Source: Rhynchonema sp. JSB1_4 (lineage: Eukaryota; Nematoda; Chromadorea; Monhysterida; Xyalidae). From it: a stretch of DNA of 64,000 bases. Below, one piece after another: positions 30,864 to 43,400 of the stretch (positions are counted from its first letter, which is position 1; every line of letters starts with the position of its first letter). The notes under the pieces are model-generated. The model worked only from the letters and a program-made list of their open reading frames with translations, was not told the DNA's origin and ran no database searches. Made by a program: the position numbers and the translations under genes. The stretch covers positions 1 through 64,000 of the forward strand of contig JASAMV010006242.1 of the NCBI GenBank assembly GCA_030248065.1, read 5' to 3'.

Positions 30864-31721
30864 CCGTAATGGCAGTCAAATTGGTCAGTCACAACTTTCG
30901 GTCAAAACGTTGATGAAACCGCGCGACAAAGTAATCTATTTCCACCGACGCCATAATGAAATGAAACAACAAACGGCATGATATAGCAAACCACACCAAA
31001 CACAGAAATATGTCTTAAAGCCGTGAAGAGACCGACCAATCTGACTGACATTAAAGTCACCCATTACGCTCATCACGCAAATATTTATATTTACATATTC
31101 AGTATTTATATTCTGATAAGGCACGGCTGTGATATGCAGGTCTGGAGGTCAGAGGGTCAGGCCAGGGCCATAGTTGGATTTTTATGTGGAAGCTTTTGAT
31201 ATGGCTAGTCAGAATTGATCATTCTTATTTCCACAAGGTGCTGTTTTGTAATTGTACTGATTTTTATTATCTGTCACTGCCTGTCTGAAACAAAAGTCAA
31301 CACGGATAGAGAATATAATTTCAAATTTGTCATCTACTAGGTAATTAATTGGACTATATACACATTGGGACTAACGAATACAGAACGAGACACAAACTTG
31401 GCCAACGTTTGAATCCTGCAAAACACAGGGCCATCAAAAACATTCGTGACATAGAACTTGTAGCTACAAATTTACCGTACAATTTAAACCAAGCACATAC
31501 TTATTCACACAAGAATTTGACAAAATATCGCACCTACTGTATGATATGTACAAGAGAGGTTTGGCACTGAAAGAGCATTAGGTAACATCATCATAAGGAT
31601 ATATTGTTTCTTGTTGCATTTGAACCAATCTTTTGAATCTCAAAAATCGAATGCCATCCTAAAACTATGTACAAAATCGACCCATAATATCGACAGACAA
31701 TACCGCAGCCAAATCACTGTC
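30864..31721. other. Tail-to-tail intergenic region, FUT and LRRC58
   Basis: 858 bp between two convergent stops. No coding signal or clear polyadenylation hexamer was assigned. AT-rich and otherwise plain. Confidence 0.6.
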
Positions 31722-34700
31722 TCAGCCGAGAAGCACCTTCTTCATTTTCTGTTCGGCGTCTGGTTCTGGCTGGTCCGAGTCTGAGTCCGGGTCCGAACTG
31801 GAGCTCACTGCAGTCGACGATACATCGACAGCCTTGTAGGCGGGCGATCGACGACATTTGGGCGAACACAAGTACTGCAGCAGCGGGACGCGGAATTTGC
31901 CGCAGAAATCGACGAATTTTACGTGCTCCACACGCGATTCGAAGTAGACACCTTGGAAAATTAGGGTCTCGATTGGTGAGATAGACACAAAACACACGGT
32001 CGTTTCAGAAAAGACAGATGGTCATCCTTGTTGTCATGCCCATGATTCAATACTATGCTCATTTAAAAAAAATAGCAGCTGGAATAGTGAGTGGATAGAA
32101 GAGCGGTTTCGTGAAAATATGAGGGGTTACAAAGGACTTCACGGTTGTGAATCGTTTGACGAACTACCTTTGCCTCACTTGCTTATCCGAATTAAAAAAA
32201 CGACAGAAATAACGGCTGGCTTGATAACTTAATAACTTGAACCGCCTGATTTTCAAAAGACCGAACCGGACCGACCACCAACACAAGTTCAATTCCACCA
32301 AACAATGTTTTCACCTTACCTCTGCATTTCGGATTCACACATTGTTGTGCACTGGTCAAATAAGTGTGCACTTCGCGAGGGACACACGCCTCAAATGGTA
32401 GACTCTCGAGTTTGACAATCCGACCGGACAATTCGCGCAGGGATGGCGGATCAAAGGTCATCTCACGCACGAAACGGGCCACTGCAAGCACGATTGGGCT
32501 GTATTCTCGAAAAAATAACAAAGAATGTGGTCGTTGGGGTCGACGTTTTGAATTATTATTAGGTTGCTTTTTTCGCACATATCGAATCGCCACACAAAAA
32601 CACGTTATTGTTTTTTCAGTTCATTTTCTTTCCAGTTTCATGCAAATGACGAAACATTTTTCAGCCAAGTGCACTGTTGACACCTGGACATGTGACATTG
32701 AAATACGAGTTCTCCAGTGTAATTTTAGAGCACCCTGTACAAGAGACAAAGTGATTGCATGAAATTTGAAGGCAGGGACCGCTACAAATTTTAGACCGCA
32801 ATTGGGCAATGGAAAACGAGAAACAAGTTTGGTTTTCGACCTCCCATGCCACAGTGTCCAAGAACATCCCATCCCATTACAAATATACAATCCCTTGCTT
32901 TGCCACAGTAGCTGTTCTGCAGCATTATCAGTTCAAAAATGCCGCTCACCAAGAGGATTCGATCGCAGACTCAGCTGATGCAAACGTTGAAGGCGCACAA
33001 TCTCGGGTGGTAGGGTCTGAGATTGAAAATAGTGAAGTTCACATCAATCAATAGATCAAATCAAATTTGTGCGGAAACAACAACAAGAACAGCTGACACT
33101 GCCTGGGTCCGTGTGGCCAATTGGAGCATTCGTACTGACGATGTCCTAGTGCACCGCTTCCCGTCTGTGAAAACACGAAAAAGCTTCACACGGTAATGCG
33201 CTTTGTTATTGTGTCGAATTGATGAACCGACGGACTTTGGCACATCATAACGGCCCAACAACATAGACTTGTCAACGCGTCTGAGTATTGACAAAATAAC
33301 CACAACCATCCGACAAACCGTCAGTTTATTGTTGTGCAAACTGAGACTTTCGAGTGACTCGAGGTCAGCGATTGTGGACGGTATGGTCTCCAATCGATTG
33401 TCACACAACACCAACGATGTCAAATACTGCAATCGACCAATGGTGGCCGGGATCTCAGTCAGACGATTGCCGCCCAAGTACAGGATTTGTAGACTGAAAC
33501 ATTATGGTTGGTAGTGGGCCTGGGTGCGTGACTGACATTATGCTCACCAAGAGCGTCTTCTAACGTAATCATGTTTGTATTCACGACCGTGCCAATAATT
33601 TGTTTGGAAAGAGGCTGGTGGTCCGAGCTACCAGACCTCGTCAGTGCGAACATACCTGACCCATTAGCGTTAAAAAGACGCCAACGAGCCAGTCAATGTT
33701 GTGTTCATCAAAGCTTTTTCCGACTGACTGGTCATTATGATGATCACAGTCATTTGTGTAGACCGTGGTTCAGTGGGCACAACAACAAAGGTGAACACAA
33801 ACGAGTGAAACTGAAGAGCATTGTTGTCAGTTTTGTGCAGGTTTCAGAGTCCTACCTATCACCAGATTTATCGCAGAATTTCAGAAACGTCCTCCAACCA
33901 AACGTCACTCACGCTTTCAACTTCCAAATATCATACGGCAGTTCCTGCACCCTGTTGGCGCCCATGTACAAGGCCTTCAACGCCGGCATTGTCATCAGCA
34001 CAGGGGGCAGCTGGTCGATTCGATTGCCCCCTGCATTCAGGGCCTCGAGCGCTTGCAGTTGGGCAAAGGACTTGGGGAAGGAATCCGTCTCCAGATGGTT
34101 ATTGGCCAGCGACAGCACGCGAAGTTGGGATAACTGGCCGATGGCTGAGGGCAGGTCGAACAGACCTGGAAAACGACTGGTTATGGTTGCAACTACGATG
34201 AAGACTTTGAATTCAATGTTATCTATCGTCTTTACATTTGTTTGCAAATCAAGGCGGCATCTCAGCAAGGCAGAACGTTGGTTCTTTCACGCCATGACAG
34301 AAACATTTACGACTGTTTGGTTCTATTGTTTCGCCAATGCCATGCCAATTACTGATAACATTCACAACAAATGCCATTACCGTACCGAAAGATACACGCT
34401 CTTTAGCAGTTGGCAGAATCATTTTTAATGGCGTGAAGCGCATATGACCAGTTTGGTCACTCACTGGGTAAATTCTGGCACGACGTTGCAATCTACAACG
34501 TGTAAAACACTTCCCAAATTAGTAGCCACGTGAGAATGTTTCACTAATCTGCCACCTCTGAAATCGGGCTCGCTGTTGGCAAAGTGTTAGGGTGGAATTT
34601 TCGAAACGGTGTAAAGGTCAGTGTAAAGTTCGGTCGAAAGCTCGGTCGGCGTAGCTCGGTGTAAACGTGAAACATTGCCTGTTATTAACGTGGAATGTTT

Positions 34701-35609
34701 CAAGTTTACACCGAGGTCTACCACACTGAGCTGTCGACCGAGCTTTCCACCGACCTTTACACCCAACTGACCTTTACACCGTTTCGAAAATATCACCCTT
34801 AGTGTAAATTGCGAATTTCCCCTATATTATCGATATTTTCACAAAAACGGACGACCCAAGGCATCGTCAGTGTGCGAATGCACCAGCCATCGAGGATGTC
34901 ACGTGACTAATCCTACCGTAATCCATCGAACTAACCATTATGTGCCAGATCAAGTGTGGTCAGCTTTGTGAAACGGCCCACCGTAGCGGGAATGGTCAAT
35001 AGACGATTGTGATGCAACAACAGGGAACGCACAAAGGTCGGGCTGAAAAAAGCGTGGTTTGATGTAAGAAACGCGGCTCTTTCCCTTTCACTCCGTTCCT
35101 GCACAAAAGGTACATGCAACAAAAGAGACACACTGAATGTTGCAAGCGTGTCACCCTTGTTATCATGCCCATTGGTTGGTGATTAAAGATGAAATGATTC
35201 CGTGTTTATGTGTGCGTTACCCAAAGTACCGTACCACACACCATGTCACCCGCCATAAACGTGGCAATAAGTGAAAAATAAAAACATGCCACAGGCATGA
35301 TAAATTGCAAAATCATCAGTTCACAATTGGCACAAAAACAACGCCCACGCAAATTGTCACGCGAGAGCCACAAACAACATTCCTGCCAACAACCGTCACA
35401 TGACGCGGAAAACTGCCAAAAATACCACAAACCCTTCCCCACCTGTAGGCGTCACTTGGCTCCAAATAGTGTTGTGGAATGGCGGACAGGTGCCTCGAGC
35501 TGAGGTCGACGTGCCGGTACGAAGTGAGTACGGAGCCAGAGGGCAGATCATAATGCTCCGTGTCAGACCACTCTGATGCCACATCAGCGTGTGAAGCGGC
35601 CGCACACAT
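31722..35609 (-). CDS. LRRC58: LRRC58, leucine-rich repeat protein
   Basis: Exons in transcript order: 35443-35609, 34936-35042, 33913-34165, 33319-33493, 32950-33016, 32320-32481 and 31722-31951. They sum to 1,161 nt, 386 codons plus stop (human is about 370). Short LRRs of the LxxLPxxIxxLxxLxxLxLxxNxL type run through the first five exons. The family-specific end follows: ARFVREMTFDPPSLREL, then CVNPKCRGVYFESRVEHVKF, then VDFCGKFRVPLLQYLCSPKC, a Ser/Asp-rich tail and the conserved terminus KMKKVLLG. The paired cysteines (NPKC, CGK, LCSPKC) suggest a small metal-binding unit (inference). The start ATG is 35607-35609. Family members are thought to act as cullin-ligase substrate receptors; I cannot judge that from sequence. 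One intron carries two small MITEs (34496-34802). Confidence 0.93.
34496..34589. mobile_element. Half copy of the CGCCAACACGAGCCCG MITE family
   Basis: It matches only the right halves of the copies at 40340-40503 and 60622-60806 (AGCAGCCACGT-type interior, then CCACCTCYGAAATCGGGCTC). The left arm is missing. Lies in an LRRC58 intron. Confidence 0.75.
34590..34799. mobile_element. Palindromic MITE with TTA target duplication
   Basis: GGGTGGAATTTTCGAAACGG at the left is inverted at the right (CCGTTTCGAAAATATCACCC). The interior is also inverted (TGTAAAGGTC, GAAAGCTCGGTCG, TCGGTGTAAAC), so the whole 210 bp folds. TTA flanks both ends, which fits a PIF/Harbinger-like 3-bp duplication. It abuts the half MITE at 34496-34589. 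Confidence 0.75.
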
Positions 35610-37486
35610 TTTGAGGTTTGGATTAATGTCAATTACCTCAAAAAACTTTTTTGAGGCTGAAATAATTTTCGGCGATTGCAGTAGTGAACCACCACAGCAA
35701 GGTTGTCAGTCAAAATGAAGCAAGCTCGATCGGACAGTTCTCAAATCATAAAACATGGCATTGCCATGGCGTCCCCAGACAAGCAAGCTGCTCAGAAGAC
35801 AAAATTCGTGCTGCGTTGATATAATACAGAAGGTCGAAAAATATCGTCCGATGCAATTTCTGCTCATAATTCAACGGAATCAAAAATCGATTATTCAACT
35901 CGCGAAAAATGTCTGCTCGCTTGATGAAAAAATTAAACGCAAAACGCATACTATTTGTTAAATGCACAGACGGTCGCGTAGTGCATTAACTAAAAACAAG
36001 AAAATGAAAACTTACAGACCAGACACTGTCACACACACTGAAACTTGCACGGCGTGTACTATAAAACTTTTGCGATAAGACAAAAGGTAAACGCGCAATC
36101 ACGTGCACTGTAGGCAAGTTGCACGTGAATAGAGTAATGGAACGCGTAAAAACGGTTGTGCCGTGCTTGGTCCTGGAGTGTCAGCTTGCAAACAAGTACG
36201 TTTTCCGCTTAAAGCTGTTCAAGTTTTTTTTGATAAATGATAGGTCTTTACATGGTAATTACGACAATGTCGTGTCGAACTCGTATCGATATCAACGTAC
36301 GCACTGGCTGAATATTATACGTAGGTAACTCGGGAACATTTTTTCAACCGAGCAGAATAGCACATCAGTTTTCTGTGAAGCTGTTAGAAAGCAGACAGAA
36401 AGCAAAAGTATATTGTATATTTTATTTGACATGCTGTATGTTGCATATGTTGCTCTCGCCGTAATGGTAACTAGAAATAACAACTCTCTGATAGAGGCAA
36501 GACGTATGGATAGGACATTTTACGTTAAAGGTTTGATTCTTGAACTGGCCTGAGTATAAAAATAACACACCAAACAAAAAACAATACCAACAAAAGCTAC
36601 CAAAAATAGAATCAATACAAAAATACAAATATTTTACCCACAAAAAAATTCCAGAAAAACTCACGAAAGAAAAAAACGACCAGATTTTCTACGTTGTCTC
36701 ACATCAAGAGCCCGCATACTGGTGTTACAGAACCGTTCCAGAAATAACAAAACCGGTGCGGTAAAAAAAAGTAAAAAGGCAACATAATCCAACAATAACT
36801 TCCACCAACAGAGAAAAAATCAACAACAAAATACACTATTTTTGCACGAAACCATCAACATTCACCCCAATAATCTATAATACTGGTCATCGTCATAGTA
36901 AGTAGGTACCTCAGTATCGGTAAGTCACGTCATAATTTTGGTTCTCTTTCTCTATTCGGTGTCAAAATACTGTTGTGCAACTAATAAGTGTGTGCTCAAA
37001 TTTCAAAACAAAAAACACCCGTTATATCCGATAATTGACAGCAAGAGAGACAATTGAGGAACACAAACATCAGGCAGTGATTCACACAAATAAACAACCC
37101 GAATAATATTACTGCAGCCACACGAGAAGCAAAATCTCCACGGAAAAAAGCACCGAAACTAAAACGATGCACAACCACGAAAACTTGTACTGTTGATTAG
37201 AAAAATAGATCGAAAAAGTTGCAAAAGAATGGAAAACGAAACAAAACGTTGCGCCATGGATTACTGAACATCATTAGACTTGCTTGCACTGAAAAAGCAA
37301 AAAACTCTGCCAAGGCTTACGATGAAATACAACACTGCTCTAGAAACCAGGATGACAGAAAAAAAACTCCAAAAACCACCGAAACAAAAATAAGACGCAA
37401 AACCAGCAAAATAACTAAAAAACAGGCGCCCGAATAAAACCAAAACCAAGCAAACAAAACTGTGGCTGCATAAAATCACGGTCATC
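35610..37486. other. Intergenic region 5' of LRRC58 with an A/C-biased strand
   Basis: No exons seen. About 36540-36880 and 37000-37450 are strongly A- and C-rich on the + strand (AACAAAAC, CCAAAAAC words) with few T or G, an unusual strand skew with no clear repeat unit. Apparent frames on the minus strand (Phe/Val/Leu-rich) are by-products of this skew. Confidence 0.5.
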
Positions 37487-40400
37487 TCACTGCATCTCGC
37501 CTTCCAGACTTGGTTCGATTTTGTAGACGCGCGCGAAATTGTTGGCGCGCGACATCACCTGCAGAAATGTCAGTGTGAAACATCAGGCCCATTAGAACTT
37601 ACTCCACTTACACATCGACAACAACTCCCATAACCTCAGCTGCCCGTTGTGTTATCATGCCCATTATCAGTGGCCCCTGACACACATGATACTGGGCAGT
37701 GTAGTTCCTGGGGGGAGGGGGGACCCCCTAAGGTACACTAATTTCCCCGACCAAGGCACACTAGTACACTAATTTCCCCTCCGGGTACACTAATTTCCCC
37801 AATTTTTGCCTAAAATGGCCATTTTTAGGCCTAAAAAGGGCATTTTTAGGCCTAAAATGTGTGATTTTTAGGTCAATGTTCTCAAAAGTCGCCAAAATAC
37901 CCTTTTTATGAAGATTTTTTTCCAAAAAGGGGTAAAAATAGGTAAAATTTTCTACCTCAAAAAGTGACTTTTTCCTGATTTTGGGTCTTCCCCCCCTTCC
38001 CCCCCAGGGAGGCACACTAATTTCCCCTCCGAAAAAGTAGGGAGGTACACTAATTTCCCCGCCGGACCAGGAACTACACTGATACTGGGAGAGACTAATC
38101 GAACGCGCTGCCTCATTGGTGACACCAAACTGCATGTCGCGTCTGCTTGTTGGCAACAGTGTCAGTCTGCAGCGTGACTGTCATCTGGCCAAATTCTGAC
38201 AAAACTCTGTGAAGGCGGTGTGGTGTGGTCATCTCAGGGCCAGGCGCACAAAATTTAATGACAAAAATTTACCCCACCCCCGTCCCCCCAACCATGAGCT
38301 GTCCGTCGGATGTGAGATGCAGATCGCTGGCGAACGGAAAGTGCGGGGCGTAGACGCCGTTGAATGACTGCTGGAACTGCAGCACACATTGGAAATCGCC
38401 GACGTTGTTGAAGAACTGCAATGAACATCATTGGTGAAGTTGATTGATTAGCGGTCGCACTGATGAGGGCCTAGTGCACCGCCGAACAGAAGTGCTCGAA
38501 CAAGTCTCCGTGTATCCCCGACCCTATGGAACGTTGAATGTTATGGGAAGGAAATGAATATGCTGGACAAACAATTTTCAATTGCTGCAACACGCCAATT
38601 CAGCATTCCGAAATGTTTCGAAACTCGCAATTACGAGATTGGGGAAATTAGTAAGGCAGTCCGGTTAAAATCGAAAAATCTAGCACAATATTCGATACTA
38701 ATCTCTTGTTGAGCAGTACACTTCCAAAATATCAGCCGCAGTAAACGATTCAGCAGCCGAGCAACCTAACGACAGCGGCCCACAGCAGTGAGAGCTTAAT
38801 GTTCTGTCATGCCCAAAACAACCAAACCGCTTTGATCACCAGCGCACCTGCACACGATTGTTCTTGGCGTCACCGACGATCAGATTCGCATCGTTGTCGA
38901 ACGAGACGCCGCTGGGGAAGTTGAGATGACCGGGCGCGGCGCCGGGCCGACCATGCCCGATCTGGTGCATGATGCTGCCGTCGAAGCACGACACCACGTA
39001 CACCGTGTGCATGCCTGCAACAACGCATTTGCATGTGTGGGCACGCGGCGGGCACATGGCCGCATCATATGGTACTTGGCTTGAAAAACTCATTCCATAA
39101 CTGAACAGAAGAACATACATGTTTGAAGAAATGTAGATGGCCGCTAAAGTGCAAGTGGCCGATGCTCCGTCAAGTTTGACCTTCGCGTCAAGTTTGACCT
39201 TCGAAATTAATTCTCCAGCACAAAACTACCAGAACAAAATGCCGCAGACAGAAAAATTGGAAATCTGGCACCCATAACTTCACAGTGCTGAAACTCAGGC
39301 GACCCGCGCAGTTTTGACTTTGCTTTAGATGCTACAATATCACAGACGTTGGCCAGTTTCGAAACAAGCTCCCCTAACGCAGACGCACCCAGATCACTGA
39401 TGGCGAGACTGCCATAGCTGTGCCAGTCCATAAATCGCGGTTTCGACTGTCGCGCGCTGCCGCCCTCATACTTGAACTGTCTGAGATTGGCATCATTGGC
39501 CGGATCCACGAAATTCACCGTCGCCCGTTCGCCGTGGAATCCGTTCGCGATCGTCACCAGACACTCGGTGCGTGCGCCCGGCTCGTCGAACTCCTCGAAC
39601 GCACCCGTTAAACCTGAATCGGTCAATGAGAAAGAGAGTGTAGTGAAAATGATTGGGCATCATGGTAGGGTATACTTGCGGGCCGGAAAAAACCGTTTTT
39701 TTCAAAAAAAACCGAAAAAAACCGTTTTTTTCCGAGGCCCGGAAAAATACGTTTTTATTTTTCCGGAAATTTTTCCAAGTGGCAACTTTTGGAAAAAAAC
39801 GGTTTTTTAACCAGGTAGGGTATGTTAGGCGTTCTGATTTCGACCGTGGAAAAGTTTCCAAACAGATAAAATTTCCGCCGGTCGAAATGTGGTGGCCCTT
39901 AGCCACAAAGCTTCATTTTTCTCGTCAAATGCTTTGACCATCAGAAACACGGACCAATGAAGCAATCATCATTGTGCCGCGCAGAACGCACTTTTTTCGG
40001 TGTTTACATCAATCTTTAGTCCGAAAGATCTATCAATCATCAATCAGAAAATGTTTCAGGAACTGTGTAAACAAGCATTAATGTATCCAGCATCAACAAG
40101 TGTCGCTCATCAAATTGGTTGTGAGATCATTCAAATCATAAAACAAAAAAACTAGGAAAAACTGAAGAAAACGCACACATCAATTTGTCATTGGCCGAAG
40201 GCGAGACGAGATGTCGCAGATTCTGGATCTCTTCAAATGTTTTCGAGTCGAATATCTGAAAAAGAAAGGTACACTCGTTCAGCAAAACCGGCAGAAAATG
40301 TTTCACTAAGCGCTCGACAGTTGCCAGAGCTGTGGTTTAGGCAAACCACGCCAACACGAGCCCGATTTCGGAGGCCGAGTGCTTGCAAAACGAATAGAAA

Positions 40401-43400
40401 GAGAAAATCCTAACGTGTAAGTTTTCCCAAATCAGCAGCCACGTATGAATGTTTCACTAATCTGCCACCTCCGAAATCGGGCTCGTGTTGGCGTAGTGTT
40501 ACCACAGTTTTGTTCTCATTGTATGTAAAAGTAAAATGTCCTAACTCGCTGCCGAACCACTGAATTACGCCCAATAGTTAATATCCAGTCCAAAACCGAA
40601 AACCATACATTCGGACAGCAAACACACGCCATTTGCCAGCCAGCCAGGCAGCTGTGCGCAACGTTTCAGAACTGCGCGTGGATAGCGTTCGGGTTTAGAG
40701 GTGGACATTAACTATAGGGCTGGGGCGTATTTTACTGTACGGTGGTGAATTTAGAGATTCACGCGCAGTAACATCCAAGTTTTATTCATAAAAAACTGTA
40801 AAACTTTATATCATAACAATTTCATTCATAAGAAAGTCAAAGCAACTAACCTTGACGGTGAGGTCGTCCTTGACAGCGAAACTGGCCATATCGGTCGAGA
40901 AAGCGACGGCCGACGGTTGTTTGAAGCCGACCTTGGCACCGCCGAATGAAACGGATGGCTCGTCGCCCGTAGACTCGAACACGCGCACCTGATGTTACCA
41001 TATATCAAGTGTTAAGTGTTAAAAACTAAGTACAACTTTGTTTTGATTTTAAAAAAGGTAACCGCGCGCCAAAATGTGAACAACCGTTACGTCAATCAGA
41101 CCAAATTATGAACCGACTTTATTCTCGAGCGTGTCGCAGACAATCCATTGTTTGGCCAGTTCATTGTAGTTGCAGCCGATCGGTTTGTTCAGATGACCAA
41201 AATGACGCACCAGTCGACATTTCAGACCTGTGTGGTGTGCGGGAAACATTGGAATTTAATTATGGTCTGCATTATTCATATTGACGGACATGAACGATCG
41301 GGCGGGACCCGCCAGGGTTTCACTACATATGGAGATGGAGGGTCAGGATGTACAGCGTTATAAAACATCACATAATATTTGACTGAAAGAGAAAACAAAT
41401 TAAAAACTGTTATTGTCAATGACAAAAGGCATACCCTTGACTTTGGTCGTGCTGCGCTGCATCATTTCAACCAGATTCGGTCGTTGATCCACCGTTATCT
41501 TCACCACCGACGAGTCACGTGACACATCCGCAGTTGCCAGCTGCATGATAAGAAAATAATCTAATCCTGGATAAATATACCCGACTATACTAGACGATTC
41601 CACAGCAGAATCACAGACCTAAACAATAACGAAGCACGCAAGCTGCCCTATCGTACCTGTTCGGACGTGCCCGATTGATTGACGCGTTCCAACGCGATCG
41701 CAGCGGCAGCAGGATTGGCGACAAAATTGATGGGTTGATGTGCCACACCGATGATGTCCAGGGCCACATTGATGGGCGACACAACCGTCGATGGCGGGTC
41801 ACCCCAGGTCGATGACGTGGATGCGTTGGGGGAATGCGATGCACACGCGTGCTCACTGCCGGCACGGGCGTGCGATGGAGACGCGGTAGTGGCTGGCGCT
41901 GCATGTTGAATAGAACAAGCGTTTGAATGGGAAAGAAGCAAACGACAAAATCAACAGGTAATAGCAACGATACAAAATGTTGCGCACCACACAACAAAAT
42001 GTATCAATTACGGAGATGAGCACTGCGGCAAAGACAAGGCAAAAGCAAACTAGTGGTCGAAAGCAGTGTGGTGGCAGGCCAATCGACCCAAGATACCCTA
42101 GGGGGGGGAAGGTTTCGGACTTACTCGAGATACCCCCCAGAGGCTACCCAAGATACCCCTATGGTCCGTCAAAAGGCGAAAAAAGGCCGTTTTTTGCATG
42201 CAATTTTACTGCAAAATTGGCCTAAAAATGGGTATTTTTTGACATTTTTGCCGAAAATTGGCCTAAAATGACCATTTTTGGGTGTCTGCGCGCGGAGCGC
42301 GCGATTTTTGGGGGTCCCGAGGTCGAAAAACACCTATTTTTGCCTTTGAAAACCATAAATCGACTTACTCGAGATACCATTTGGGGTCGGCTCGAGATAG
42401 ATACCCTTCCCCCCCCATCCCCCCCCTAAGGGTTGACTCGAGATAGATACCCCTTAGGGGGGGGAATCCCCCCCCCCCATCCCCCCCCAGCCACTACAGT
42501 GGTCGAAAGTGCCTTTATGCTGGTCGAAATCAGTATCCCAACCACCCAATCAAATCGCCAGATGCGTCCCAAAAAAGTTTTGCTTTACCGCAGTCGTAGA
42601 GCGACAAAGTTGATATGGTTTATAATTTGGGCGCTTTTTTGCGTTATTCTTAAAGCAGCATCTTTGGCCGGCCAAAAGACACGGAAGGCGGACACAAACA
42701 ATAGGGTACGACAACAAGAATAAAACAATCACCAACGGTGCATCTTTCCATCGACAATGGCCACTGGTGACGGACTGATTGGTTGGAACGTACTGGTGAA
42801 CGGTGGTTGATTGAAGAAACGCTGGCCATGGCCACTCGACGACGATGCCGACGTTGAATAGTCGACGGATGCAGCTGACGATGGCTCGACGGTGGCTACA
42901 GCAAAAAAAGCTACAGTCCACCCTCTGCATAATGATCCTCTTCGTGCAGTGAGTGAGCAATCTTCAACTTGCCATCATTCTCCTAATCGCCTAGTATCAA
43001 CTTACGCTCAACTTTGACCATATCGAGTGCGCTGACGGGCAGTCCAAACTGGAATCGTGCATTGTTGTTGTCGGGCGAAGAATGGTTCACATCCGACTTG
43101 TTGCGACCGTCGTAACGATTCATTGGCCTCTCGCCCGGTACCAACTCCGGGAACTGGCTGTACGTGATCTGCACATTGGGGTAAATTTGGGATATATTGA
43201 GAGTTAGCGATTTAACGATTACGCTTGGACCGCGTTTACCGAACTCATAATGTACGGCTTTAAAGTTGGTCGCAAAACGTAGTTGAACTGAACCCAAAGT
43301 CCTCATAAAGCATGATTTAACAAACTACAATAATAACCATCATTTGTTTGGTTGGATCGATCGATTTCGGGGCGATGCAATCACGTATCTGTCGCATATC

